64,000 nt of DNA from Chelatococcus composti (GTDB lineage Bacteria; Pseudomonadota; Alphaproteobacteria; Rhizobiales; Beijerinckiaceae), in contig NZ_JACHEH010000002.1 in assembly GCF_014201415.1 (NCBI RefSeq), forward strand, positions 372,001 to 436,000, given 5' to 3'. Each line of letters opens with the position of its first letter. Position 1 is the stretch's first letter. This document shows positions 18,502 through 26,358 of the stretch, one piece after another. Position numbers and translations under genes: made by a program. The notes under the pieces were generated by a model. That model did not search any database. It was not told the DNA's origin and worked only from the letters and a program-made list of their open reading frames with translations.

Positions 18502-21279
18502 ATGCTCGACCGGGTTGCCACAACCGAGAGCCGCGCCGGCGTCGCCCTCACCGTCAACGGCCGGACCGTGGAGGTCCCCGCCTCGCCCGCGGCGCGCCTG
18601 TCCAAGGTGCTGCGCGACGATCTCGGCCTCACGGGCACCAAGGTCGGCTGCGACGCCGGCGACTGCGGCGCCTGCTCCGTCCTCGTCGACGGCGAGGCCG
18701 TCTGCTCCTGCCTCGTCGCCGCCGGTCAGGTCGAGGGCCGTCAGATCACGACAGTCGAGGGCCTGCCGGCCGGCCACCCCGTCGCCGCGCGCCTGCAGGA
18801 AGCCTTTCTGCGGCATGGCGCAGCCCAGTGCGGCATCTGTACGCCTGGCATGCTCGTGGCCGCCGTCGCGCTGCTCAGCCGCAACGAGCGGCCGAGCGAG
18901 ACCGAAGTGCTCGACGCCATCGGCGGCGTGCTCTGCCGCTGCACCGGCTACCGCAAGATCATCGCCGCCATTCTCGACGTGGCGAACGAGGCACAGCCGG
19001 AGGTGCTGCCAGAAGGCGGTGGGGCCATCGGCGCGCGCATCCGCCGCCTCGACGGGCTGAAGAAGGTGCGCGGCGCCGACATCTTCGGGGCCGACGAAGC
19101 ACCGGCCGATGCCCTCGTCCTCAAGGCCGTACGCAGCCCCTATCACCGGGCCGCCTTCACCTTTGGCGACATCGACGCCTTCCTCGCGCGTCACCCCGGC
19201 ATCGTGCGCGTCATCACGGCCAAGGACGTGCCGGGCGAGAACTGCTACGGCGTCATCCCGCCCTTCGCCGACCAGCCGGTCTTCGCCGAGAAGGAGACGC
19301 GCTTCCGCGGTGAGGCGGTGGCCGCCATCGTCGGCGAGGCCGCGGCCATGGCGGCGCTCGACCTGTCCGATTTCCCGGTCTCATGGCAGGAGCTGCCGGC
19401 CAACACGACCATCGATGCGGCCCTGGCAGACGGCGCGCCGCTGGTGCACGCGAACCGCCCCGGCAACATTCTCGTCGGCGGGCGCGTCGTCCGTGGCGAT
19501 GTCGATGCGGCGCTTGCGACGGCGGATGTGGTTGTCGAAGGGGAATTCGAGACCGGCTTCGTCGAGCACGCCTATATCGAGCCGGAAGCGGGCTTCGCCC
19601 GGCGCGTCGGCGACCGCATCGAGGTGCAGGCCTGCACCCAGGCGCCCTACATGGACCGCGACGACGTCGCCAGGGTACTCGGGATCGCGCCGGAGGCCGT
19701 GCGCATCATCCCGACCGCTGTCGGCGGCGGCTTCGGCTCCAAGCTCGACCTGTCCGTCCAGCCCTTCATCGCCATCGCCGCCTGGCTCCTCGACCGGCCG
19801 GTGCGCATGACCTACACGCGCCCCGAGTCGATCATGACGACCACCAAGCGCCACCCGGCGCGCATCCGGGCACGGGCGGGCGCGACACGCGACGGCAGGC
19901 TCGTCGGCTTTGACTTTTTCGGCGACTTCAACACCGGCGCGTATTCCTCTTGGGGTCCGACGGTGGCCAACCGCGTGCCGGTGCACGCCTCCGGCCCCTA
20001 CTACGTGCCCCACTACCGTGCCCTGACGCGGGCCGTACACACGCACCTCGTGCCCGCCGGTGCCTTCCGCGGCTTCGGCGTGCCGCAGGCAAGCATCGCC
20101 CAGGAGCAGCTCTACGACGAACTCGCCGACAGGATCGGCATGGACCGGCTGGAATTCCGCCTGCGCAACGCGCTGCGCGCGGACCAGCCGACCGTCACCG
20201 GCCAGGTGCTGGGCGAGGGCGTCGGCATCCGCGCCTGTTTCGAGGCCCTCGTGCCGCACTGGCAGCGGGCTCGCGCCGAAGCCGCCGCCTTCAACGCCGG
20301 GAGCCAGGGCCATCTGCGCCGCGGCGTCGGCGTGGCAGGCATGTGGTACGGCTGCGGCAATACCTCCCTGCCCAACCCGTCCACCATCCGCGTGGGGCTG
20401 AAGCGCGATGGGCGCATCGCCCTCCACCAGGGGGCGGTCGACATCGGCCAGGGCTCGAACACCGTCATCACGCAGATCTGCGCCGATGCGCTCGGCGCGC
20501 CGATTGCCCGCTTCGATCTTGTCTCGGCCGACACGGACCTGACACCCGACGCCGGCAAGACTTCCGCCTCGCGCCAGACCTTCGTCACCGGCAAGGCCGC
20601 CGAGCTGGCGGGCCGCGAGCTGCGCGCCGCCATCTTGCGCCTCGCCAATGCCGGCGAGGGAGCGACGGTTACGTTCGCGGACGGGGCGGTCGTCGTGCGC
20701 GACGGCGGGCACGAGCGCACCATCGCCCTCGCCGACCTGCCCACCGACGAGCACGGCTACGTGCTGACCGGCGAAGCTACCTTCGACCCGCCGACGAGCC
20801 CCCTCGATGCCGACGGCCAGGGCATTCCCTACGCCGTCTACGGCTTCGGCGCCCACATGGCGGAGGTCGTGGTCGATACCGAGCTCGGCACGGTGAAGGT
20901 CCTGAAGATCACCGCTGCGCACGACGTCGGCCGCGCCATCAACCCCACACTGGTCGAGGGCCAGATCGAGGGCGGCGCGGCACAGGGCCTCGGCCTCGCT
21001 CTGATGGAAGAGTTCTTCCCCGGCAAGGGCGAGAACCTGCACGACTATCTCATCCCCTCGGCGGGAGACATGCCGCCGGTCGAGTCAATCCTCGTCGAGG
21101 ATGCCTCGCCCGTCGGCCCCTTCGGCGCCAAGGGCATCGGCGAGCAGGCGCTGATCCCGACTGCCCCGGCTATCCTCAACGCCATCCATGACGCCACCGG
21201 TGTGCGCATCCGCCGCGTGCCGGCGACGCCCGACCGGGTCCGCGCCGCCCTTCTCGCCGCCACAAGCGCACGAGGCTGA
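18502..21279 (+). CDS. molybdenum hydroxylase, fused 2Fe-2S and molybdopterin subunit (nicotinate dehydrogenase-like)
   Basis: The 925-residue protein combines what are usually two subunits. Residues 1-165 hold both 2Fe-2S clusters: C50, C55, C58 and C70 (plant type), then C110, C113, C145 and C147 (helical type). From about 180 the xanthine dehydrogenase molybdopterin-binding domains follow, with TAVGGGFGSK, GAFRGFGVPQ and the active-site glutamate at E881 in KGIGEQ. Enzymes of this family add a water-derived hydroxyl next to a ring nitrogen. Together with the downstream ring reductase and enamidase this suggests C6 hydroxylation of nicotinate or a similar N-heteroaromatic; specificity is not provable from motifs. 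It starts at the GTC-free junction TGACATG after the FAD subunit, implying translational coupling. Confidence 0.92.
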   Translation: MLDRVATTESRAGVALTVNGRTVEVPASPAARLSKVLRDDLGLTGTKVGCDAGDCGACSVLVDGEAVCSCLVAAGQVEGRQITTVEGLPAGHPVAARLQEAFLRHGAAQCGICTPGMLVAAVALLSRNERPSETEVLDAIGGVLCRCTGYRKIIAAILDVANEAQPEVLPEGGGAIGARIRRLDGLKKVRGADIFGADEAPADALVLKAVRSPYHRAAFTFGDIDAFLARHPGIVRVITAKDVPGENCYGVIPPFADQPVFAEKETRFRGEAVAAIVGEAAAMAALDLSDFPVSWQELPANTTIDAALADGAPLVHANRPGNILVGGRVVRGDVDAALATADVVVEGEFETGFVEHAYIEPEAGFARRVGDRIEVQACTQAPYMDRDDVARVLGIAPEAVRIIPTAVGGGFGSKLDLSVQPFIAIAAWLLDRPVRMTYTRPESIMTTTKRHPARIRARAGATRDGRLVGFDFFGDFNTGAYSSWGPTVANRVPVHASGPYYVPHYRALTRAVHTHLVPAGAFRGFGVPQASIAQEQLYDELADRIGMDRLEFRLRNALRADQPTVTGQVLGEGVGIRACFEALVPHWQRARAEAAAFNAGSQGHLRRGVGVAGMWYGCGNTSLPNPSTIRVGLKRDGRIALHQGAVDIGQGSNTVITQICADALGAPIARFDLVSADTDLTPDAGKTSASRQTFVTGKAAELAGRELRAAILRLANAGEGATVTFADGAVVVRDGGHERTIALADLPTDEHGYVLTGEATFDPPTSPLDADGQGIPYAVYGFGAHMAEVVVDTELGTVKVLKITAAHDVGRAINPTLVEGQIEGGAAQGLGLALMEEFFPGKGENLHDYLIPSAGDMPPVESILVEDASPVGPFGAKGIGEQALIPTAPAILNAIHDATGVRIRRVPATPDRVRAALLAATSARG

Positions 21280-21280
21280 C

Positions 21281-22774
21281 ATGCAGAACGAACAGGCGGT
21301 CGCGCCCGGCGCGGCCAAGGACGACAAGATCCGCTGCGATGCCTGCCCGGTCATGTGTTACATCAAGCCGGGCATGACGGGCGCCTGCGACCGCTACGCC
21401 AACCACGACGGGGAGCTCGTCCGCGTTGACCCGCACGTGCTCCTCGAACGCACGCTCGCCCAGGGCGGCAACGTCGTTCCCTTCAACAAGGGCGAGTGGG
21501 ACGGCACCATCGTCCAGGGCTCCGAAACCTTCGTCACCGCCGTCGGCGCCGGCACCACCTATCCCGACTACAAGCCCGCTCCCTTCATCGTCTCGTCGCA
21601 GGTCGACGGGGTGGACATGGTGACCGTCGTCACCGAAGGCATCTTCAGCTACTGCGGCGTCAAGGTGAAGATCGACACCGACCGCCACCTCGGCCCGGAG
21701 CAGGCGACGGTGCGCGTGCAGGGCGAGGCCGTCGGCCACGTCACCACGGGCGAATACGGCTCCCAGATGCTCTCGCTTGGCGGCGTGCATCACCTCACGG
21801 GCGGCTCCAAGAAGGAAGGCCGCGTGACCTGCGACACGCTCTTGGCCCTGTGCAACGGCAAGGCCGTGGAGATGACCATCGACGACGGGGCCACGGTCGT
21901 CGTCCAGGCCGGCAAGCCGCCGATCGTCAACGGCGTCACCGAGGAGCGCATGCGCGTCGGCTGCGGCTCGGCCACCATCGGCATGTTCGCCAAGCAGTGG
22001 CATGGCAAGGTGGATGAGGTGGTGGTCGTCGACGACCACATCACCGGAGTCCTCTCCGAGCACCAGGCCGGCAAGCTGCTGGGCGTGCGCGAAACAGGCA
22101 TCAAGATGAAGGGCCGGCGCTCGACGCCGGGCCGCTACTTCCAGGTGGCGGAGCCGGGCACCGGCTGGGGCGGCACCAATATCTCCGATCCGCTGTCGAT
22201 CCTCGGGCCCTTCGACCCTAGGGTGGCGTGGCCGGGCCTGCGGCTGCTCATGGTCTCCACCACTGGCGAGCATCACGCCTATTACGAGCTCGACGAAACG
22301 CTGACGCCCGTCGAGCGCCAGCTGCCCGAGGCGCTGCGCCAGTCGGTGGATCGCATCAAGGAGAACTGCGAGCCTGCCCTGTGCACCGTGCTCTTTATGG
22401 GTGGGGCCGGTGGCTCCCTGCGCGCCGGCGTCACCGAGAACCCGGTGCGCCTCACCCGCTCCGTGAAGGACGCTCTCACCTATGTCACCTGCGGCGGCGC
22501 GCCGGTCTACGTCTGGCCCGGCGGGGGCATCACCTTCATGGTGGACGTGACGCGCGTGCCGGAAAACGCCTTCGGCTATGTGCCGACGCCGGCGCTCGTC
22601 GCGCCCATCGAGTTCACCATGCGGCTGAGCGACTACGAGGCGCTCGGCGGCCATATGAGCGAGGTCCGGCCAGTCTCGTCGCTGACGCCGGGCGAGGCGC
22701 GCCGCCAGCTGCCGCACCGCCTCGACAACCCCTGGCCGCTGTCGCCGCACGAGGCGCGGAGGTCGCACGGATGA
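21281..22774 (+). CDS. 6-hydroxynicotinate reductase homologue (iron-sulfur flavoprotein)
   Basis: The 497-residue protein has an N-terminal cysteine cluster (C19, C22, C26, C36; CDACPVMC then GAC) and eleven cysteines in all. I recognise the family as 6-hydroxynicotinate reductase (Hnr). In Eubacterium barkeri that enzyme reduces 6-hydroxynicotinate to 1,4,5,6-tetrahydro-6-oxonicotinate with ferredoxin-level electrons and contains iron-sulfur clusters and a covalently bound flavin (recalled literature). A DDGAT sequence (residues 201-205) resembles part of flavinylation motifs, but this is weak. The start is 1 nt after the molybdenum subunit stop; the stop overlaps the next gene start (ATGA). 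The proposed role is dearomatisation of the hydroxylated ring. Confidence 0.8.
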   Translation: MQNEQAVAPGAAKDDKIRCDACPVMCYIKPGMTGACDRYANHDGELVRVDPHVLLERTLAQGGNVVPFNKGEWDGTIVQGSETFVTAVGAGTTYPDYKPAPFIVSSQVDGVDMVTVVTEGIFSYCGVKVKIDTDRHLGPEQATVRVQGEAVGHVTTGEYGSQMLSLGGVHHLTGGSKKEGRVTCDTLLALCNGKAVEMTIDDGATVVVQAGKPPIVNGVTEERMRVGCGSATIGMFAKQWHGKVDEVVVVDDHITGVLSEHQAGKLLGVRETGIKMKGRRSTPGRYFQVAEPGTGWGGTNISDPLSILGPFDPRVAWPGLRLLMVSTTGEHHAYYELDETLTPVERQLPEALRQSVDRIKENCEPALCTVLFMGGAGGSLRAGVTENPVRLTRSVKDALTYVTCGGAPVYVWPGGGITFMVDVTRVPENAFGYVPTPALVAPIEFTMRLSDYEALGGHMSEVRPVSSLTPGEARRQLPHRLDNPWPLSPHEARRSHG

Positions 22775-23691
22775 GGGACGCGCCCTTCGCCCGCATGCTG
22801 CCCGACGGGCGCCGGCTGCACCTGCAGCACGGCCCGATCGACCTCGTCATTGAGGCCTGGGGCGCGACGGGCGAGGTGGCGCGCGCCTACGAGGCGGCGG
22901 CACGGCGCTTCGCGACACTGCTCGACGAGCTGTGTGCCGAGCTGCCGGCCCTCCGGCGCCAGGCACGCCCCGGCGAGCCGCCGCTCGCCGGCACCGTCGC
23001 GCGACGTATGCAGGAGGCGGTCCTGCCCTATGCGCACGACGCCTTCATCACGCCCATGGCGGCCGTCGCCGGCGCCGATGCGGACGAGATCCTCGCCGCC
23101 ATGCTGGCCGCAGCGCGGCTCGACAAGGCCTATGTCAACAACGGCGGCGACATCGCCCTGCACCTTGCGCCGGGCAGCACCTTTGCCATCGGCATGGTGG
23201 ACCGGCCGGACGCGCCCTGCCTGTTCGGCACGCTGCGCCTCTCCGCCGGCCAGGGAGTCGGGGGCATCGCGACGAGCGGACGCCACGGGCGCAGCTTCTC
23301 CCTCGGCATCGCCGATGCCGTCACGGTGCTGGCACGCGACGCCGCGGTGGCGGACGCGGCCGCGACGATGATCGCCAATGCCGTGGACCTGCCCGGCCAT
23401 CCCGCCGTGACGCGCGTGCCCGCCTCGGCGCTGGCGCCGGACAGCGACCTTGGCGACCGCCTCGTCACGCGCGCCGTGCGCCGCCTCGAGCCCGTGGACG
23501 TGGCGGCGGCGCTCGATGCCGGCTGCGCTTTCGCCCAGACGCTTCTCCACCGCGGGCTGATCATCGCCGCGGCATTGCATTTGCAAGGTCACACGCGAAC
23601 GGTAGGCTCGCTGCCGGGCGCACCCATCGCCGCAGCGCCCGTGCCGCTGCTGGCCGACACTCTTGGGGAGACGGGTCCGATCCATGCCTGA
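22771..23691 (+). CDS. UPF0280 family protein (ApbE-like)
   Basis: 306 residues of the UPF0280 family, related in fold to ApbE FMN transferases. Visible conserved parts are YVNNGGDIALHL (residues about 127-138), GGIATSGRHGRSFSLG and ADAVTVLARDAAVADAAATM, the last two resembling ApbE nucleotide-binding and metal-site blocks. No function has been proven for the family. It overlaps the 6-hydroxynicotinate reductase gene by 4 nt and the next gene by 8 nt. Because that reductase carries covalent flavin in its characterised homologue, a role as its flavin transferase is attractive but unproven. Confidence 0.85.
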   Translation: MRDAPFARMLPDGRRLHLQHGPIDLVIEAWGATGEVARAYEAAARRFATLLDELCAELPALRRQARPGEPPLAGTVARRMQEAVLPYAHDAFITPMAAVAGADADEILAAMLAAARLDKAYVNNGGDIALHLAPGSTFAIGMVDRPDAPCLFGTLRLSAGQGVGGIATSGRHGRSFSLGIADAVTVLARDAAVADAAATMIANAVDLPGHPAVTRVPASALAPDSDLGDRLVTRAVRRLEPVDVAAALDAGCAFAQTLLHRGLIIAAALHLQGHTRTVGSLPGAPIAAAPVPLLADTLGETGPIHA

Positions 23692-24268
23692 AGTCCAAGT
23701 CCGCAAGCGCCTCATCACGGTGGAGGAAATCTTTCACGAGGGCGGCCAGCCGGCTGAGAAACCGCTCAAGCGCGGCGCCATCGTCGCCGTGATCGCCAAC
23801 CCCTTCGCCGGCCGCTACGTGGAGGACATTGCCGGCTTCATGGATGACCTGAAGCCCCTCGGCCTCGCCATGGCGCGGGACCTGATCGCGGCGCTTGGCG
23901 GCGATCCGGCGGCCATCGAGGGTTACGGCAAGGGCGCCATTGTCGGCTCGGCGGGCGAGCTGGAGCACGGCGCGCTGTGGCATGTGCCCGGCGGCTATGC
24001 CATGCGCGAGGCCCTGGGCGGCGCCAAGGCCATCGTGCCCTCGACCAAGAAGGTCGGCGGGCCGGGCGCGCGCCTCGACGTGCCCGTCACCCACATCAAC
24101 GCCTCCTACGTGCGCAGCCATTTCGACGCCATGGAGGTTGGCATCCCCGATTCCCCGCGCGCCGACGAGATGGCGGTCATCCTCGTCATGACGACGGGGC
24201 CGCGCATCCATGCCCGCGTCGGTGGGCTGAAGGCGAGCGAGATCAAGGGAGAGGACGGCCTGAGATGA
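23684..24268 (+). CDS. amino acid synthesis family protein (PF06684), paralogue 1
   Basis: 194 residues. Core motifs are NPFAGRYVEDIAGFM, EGYGKGAIVG, GELEHGALWHVPGGYAMR, VPSTKKVGGPGA and SYVRSHFDAMEV. The family is named from early annotation; its reaction is not established. The ATG at 23684 lies inside the end of the UPF0280 gene (ATGCCTGA), and the stop overlaps the start of the paralogue by 4 nt. Both copies end in EIKGEDGLR, which points to tandem duplication. Position in the operon suggests a step after ring reduction or opening (inference). Confidence 0.88.
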   Translation: MPEVQVRKRLITVEEIFHEGGQPAEKPLKRGAIVAVIANPFAGRYVEDIAGFMDDLKPLGLAMARDLIAALGGDPAAIEGYGKGAIVGSAGELEHGALWHVPGGYAMREALGGAKAIVPSTKKVGGPGARLDVPVTHINASYVRSHFDAMEVGIPDSPRADEMAVILVMTTGPRIHARVGGLKASEIKGEDGLR

Positions 24269-24849
24269 AGGCGAAGATCCGCAAGATCGCGACATTCGTC
24301 GAGGAAACCCACACCGAGATGGGCCGGCCGGTAAGCCCGCCGACCCGCAAGGCCGCGGCCGTCGCCGTGATCGAGAACCCTTTTGCCGGGCGCTATGTCG
24401 AGGACCTCACCGAGCTGATGGAGATCGGCGAGGAGCTCGGCGGTCTCCTGGCGGAGAAGGCCGTCGCGGCGCTGGGCATCGAGGGGCCGGCGGCCGAGAG
24501 CTACGGCAAGGCAGCCCTCGTCGGCGAGAACGGGGAGCTGGAGCATGCCGCCGCCATCCTGCACCCGCGCATGGGCACGGCCGTGCGCAAGGTGCTGGGC
24601 AAGGGCGCGGCGCTCATCCCCTCCTCCAAGAAGCGCGGCGGGCCCGGCGCGGTGCTGGACATCCCGCTCGGCCACAAGGACGCGGCCTATGTGCGCAGCC
24701 ACTTCGACGGCATGGAGGTAAGCCTCAACGACGCGCCCCGGGCGGGCGAGATCATGGTGGCGGTCGCCGTCACCGATTCCGGCCGGCCGCTGCCGCGCGT
24801 CGGCGGGCTGACAAAACACGAAATCAAGGGTGAGGACGGTTTGCGCTGA
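24265..24849 (+). CDS. amino acid synthesis family protein (PF06684), paralogue 2
   Basis: 194 residues, the same length as the preceding gene and clearly its paralogue: NPFAGRYVEDLTELM, ESYGKAALVGENGELEHAAA, IPSSKKRGGPGAVLD and AYVRSHFDGMEVSLNDAPRAG. The differing central residues (for example HPRMGTAVRKV versus HVPGGYAMREA) suggest specialised subunits of a hetero-oligomer rather than redundancy. It starts within the stop of paralogue 1 (ATGA). Biochemical function unknown. Confidence 0.88.
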   Translation: MKAKIRKIATFVEETHTEMGRPVSPPTRKAAAVAVIENPFAGRYVEDLTELMEIGEELGGLLAEKAVAALGIEGPAAESYGKAALVGENGELEHAAAILHPRMGTAVRKVLGKGAALIPSSKKRGGPGAVLDIPLGHKDAAYVRSHFDGMEVSLNDAPRAGEIMVAVAVTDSGRPLPRVGGLTKHEIKGEDGLR

Positions 24850-24897
24850 CAGTCCAGACCAGAGGGGACCGGTGCGAACAATAACGGGAGAGAGAGC

Positions 24898-26103
24898 ATG
24901 CGGACGAGCTTGCGAAAATCGGTAGCCTTTGCAGCCCTGGCCCTTGTCACGGCCGGCAGCGTTGCCCGGGCCGAGGGCGAGATCAAGATCGGCGAGATCA
25001 ACAGCTATTCGGCCCTGCCGGCCTTCACCGAGCCCTACCGCAAGGGCTGGCAGCTCGCCATCGACGAGATCAACGCCGCCGGCGGCGTCAACGGCAAGAA
25101 GCTCGTCGTCATCTCCAAGGACGACGCCGGCAAGCCGGCCGAGGCCGTGACGGCCGCCAATGAACTCGTCTCGCGCGAGGGCGTGGCGCTCATCGCCGGC
25201 ACCTTCTTCTCCCACATCGGCCTCGCCGTGGCCGACTTCGCCAAGCAGAAGCAGGTGTTCTTCATGGCGGCAGAGCCGCTGACAGACGCCATGGTCTGGT
25301 CCAAGGGCAACGAGTACACCTTCCGCCTGCGGCCGTCGAACTACATGCAGGCGGCGATGCTGGCCGAGGAGGCAGCCAAGCTGCCGGCCAAGCGCTGGGC
25401 GACCGTGGCGCCCAACTACGAATACGGCCAGTCGGCCGTGGCCGTGTTCAAGGAGCTTCTCTCCAAGGCACGGCCCGATGTCGAATGGGTTGAGGAGCAG
25501 TGGCCCCCGCAGGGCAAGATCGACGCCGGCGCGGTGACCCAGGCATTGCTCGCGGCCAAGCCCGACGCCATCCTCAACGTCACCTTCGGCGCCGACCTCG
25601 TGAAATTCGTGCGCGAGGGCAACACCCGCGGCCTTTTCAAGGACCGCGCCGTCGTCAGCTTCCTCACCGGCGAGCCGGAGTATCTCGATCCGCTCAAGGA
25701 CGAAACGCCCAAGGGCTGGATCGTCACCGGCTATCCCTGGTACGATATCAAGACGCCGGAGCATGACGCCTTCCTCAAGGCCTACCAGGCGAAGTTCAAC
25801 GACTATCCGCGCCTCGGCTCCATCGTCGGCTACGGCACGATGAAGGCAATCGCGGCCATCCTCGCCAAGGCCGGCTCGACTGACACCGACAAGCTCATCG
25901 CCGCCGCGAAAGGCGTGGAGGTCGACACGCCCTTCGGCAAGATCGTCTTCCGTGCGACGGACCACCAGTCGACGCTCGGCGCCTTCGTCGGCAAGACCGA
26001 CGTGCGCGACGGCAAGGGCGTAATGGTCGATTCCGTCTATCGCGACGGCGCCGACTACCTGCCGTCCGAGGAGGAAGTGAAACACCTGCGGCCCCAGGGC
26101 TGA
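24898..26103 (+). CDS. branched-chain-type ABC transporter substrate-binding protein
   Basis: This 401-residue periplasmic receptor of the Liv/Leu-Ile-Val-binding fold has a signal peptide (residues 1-25, cleavage after SVARA). Mature sequence begins EGEIKIGEINSYSALPAF and contains GVNGKKLVVISKDDAG, typical of the family. The ATG has a GGGAGAGAG Shine-Dalgarno. These receptors often bind aromatic or carboxylate compounds rather than amino acids; with its neighbours it probably brings in the N-heterocyclic substrate. A strong hairpin follows the gene, which would favour receptor over permease expression. Confidence 0.92.
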   Translation: MRTSLRKSVAFAALALVTAGSVARAEGEIKIGEINSYSALPAFTEPYRKGWQLAIDEINAAGGVNGKKLVVISKDDAGKPAEAVTAANELVSREGVALIAGTFFSHIGLAVADFAKQKQVFFMAAEPLTDAMVWSKGNEYTFRLRPSNYMQAAMLAEEAAKLPAKRWATVAPNYEYGQSAVAVFKELLSKARPDVEWVEEQWPPQGKIDAGAVTQALLAAKPDAILNVTFGADLVKFVREGNTRGLFKDRAVVSFLTGEPEYLDPLKDETPKGWIVTGYPWYDIKTPEHDAFLKAYQAKFNDYPRLGSIVGYGTMKAIAAILAKAGSTDTDKLIAAAKGVEVDTPFGKIVFRATDHQSTLGAFVGKTDVRDGKGVMVDSVYRDGADYLPSEEEVKHLRPQG

Positions 26104-26150
26104 GGCGGGGACGCGGAGGCAGCGCCGCAAGGCGCAGCCTTCTTAATCCG

Positions 26151-26176
26151 CGAGGCCGGGCGCGGCCCGAGCCTCG
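26151..26176 (+). terminator. intra-operon hairpin after the substrate-binding protein gene
   Basis: CGAGGC-CGGG-cgcgg-CCCG-a-GCCTCG forms a 10-bp GC-rich stem with one bulge, followed by TTTC. It lies in the 255-nt gap between receptor and permease genes. Such elements commonly reduce read-through or protect the upstream mRNA 3' end. The rest of the gap contains further GC repeats (GTCGGG...CCCGAC at about 26220) but no gene. Confidence 0.45.
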
Positions 26177-26358
26177 TTTCCAGGGAGCCGGCCGGGGTGA
26201 CCCGACCGGCTCGGGAAGGGTCGGGGTCATGACGACCCGACGCTCCGCTGTCCGCGGGCCCTCCCGCTCCTCCCGTGGGGAGGCAACGAGCCAGCGTCGC
26301 TCATCCCGCGCACCCGGCGCAACGACGCCGGGCCTGACCGAACCAGAGGGTCGCGTCC

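Noticed and set aside
21881-21895. DDGAT in the reductase homologue as a flavinylation motif
   Set aside because: Only part of the usual D-x-x-S/T-G-A-T pattern is present; kept as a test suggestion, not as a claim.
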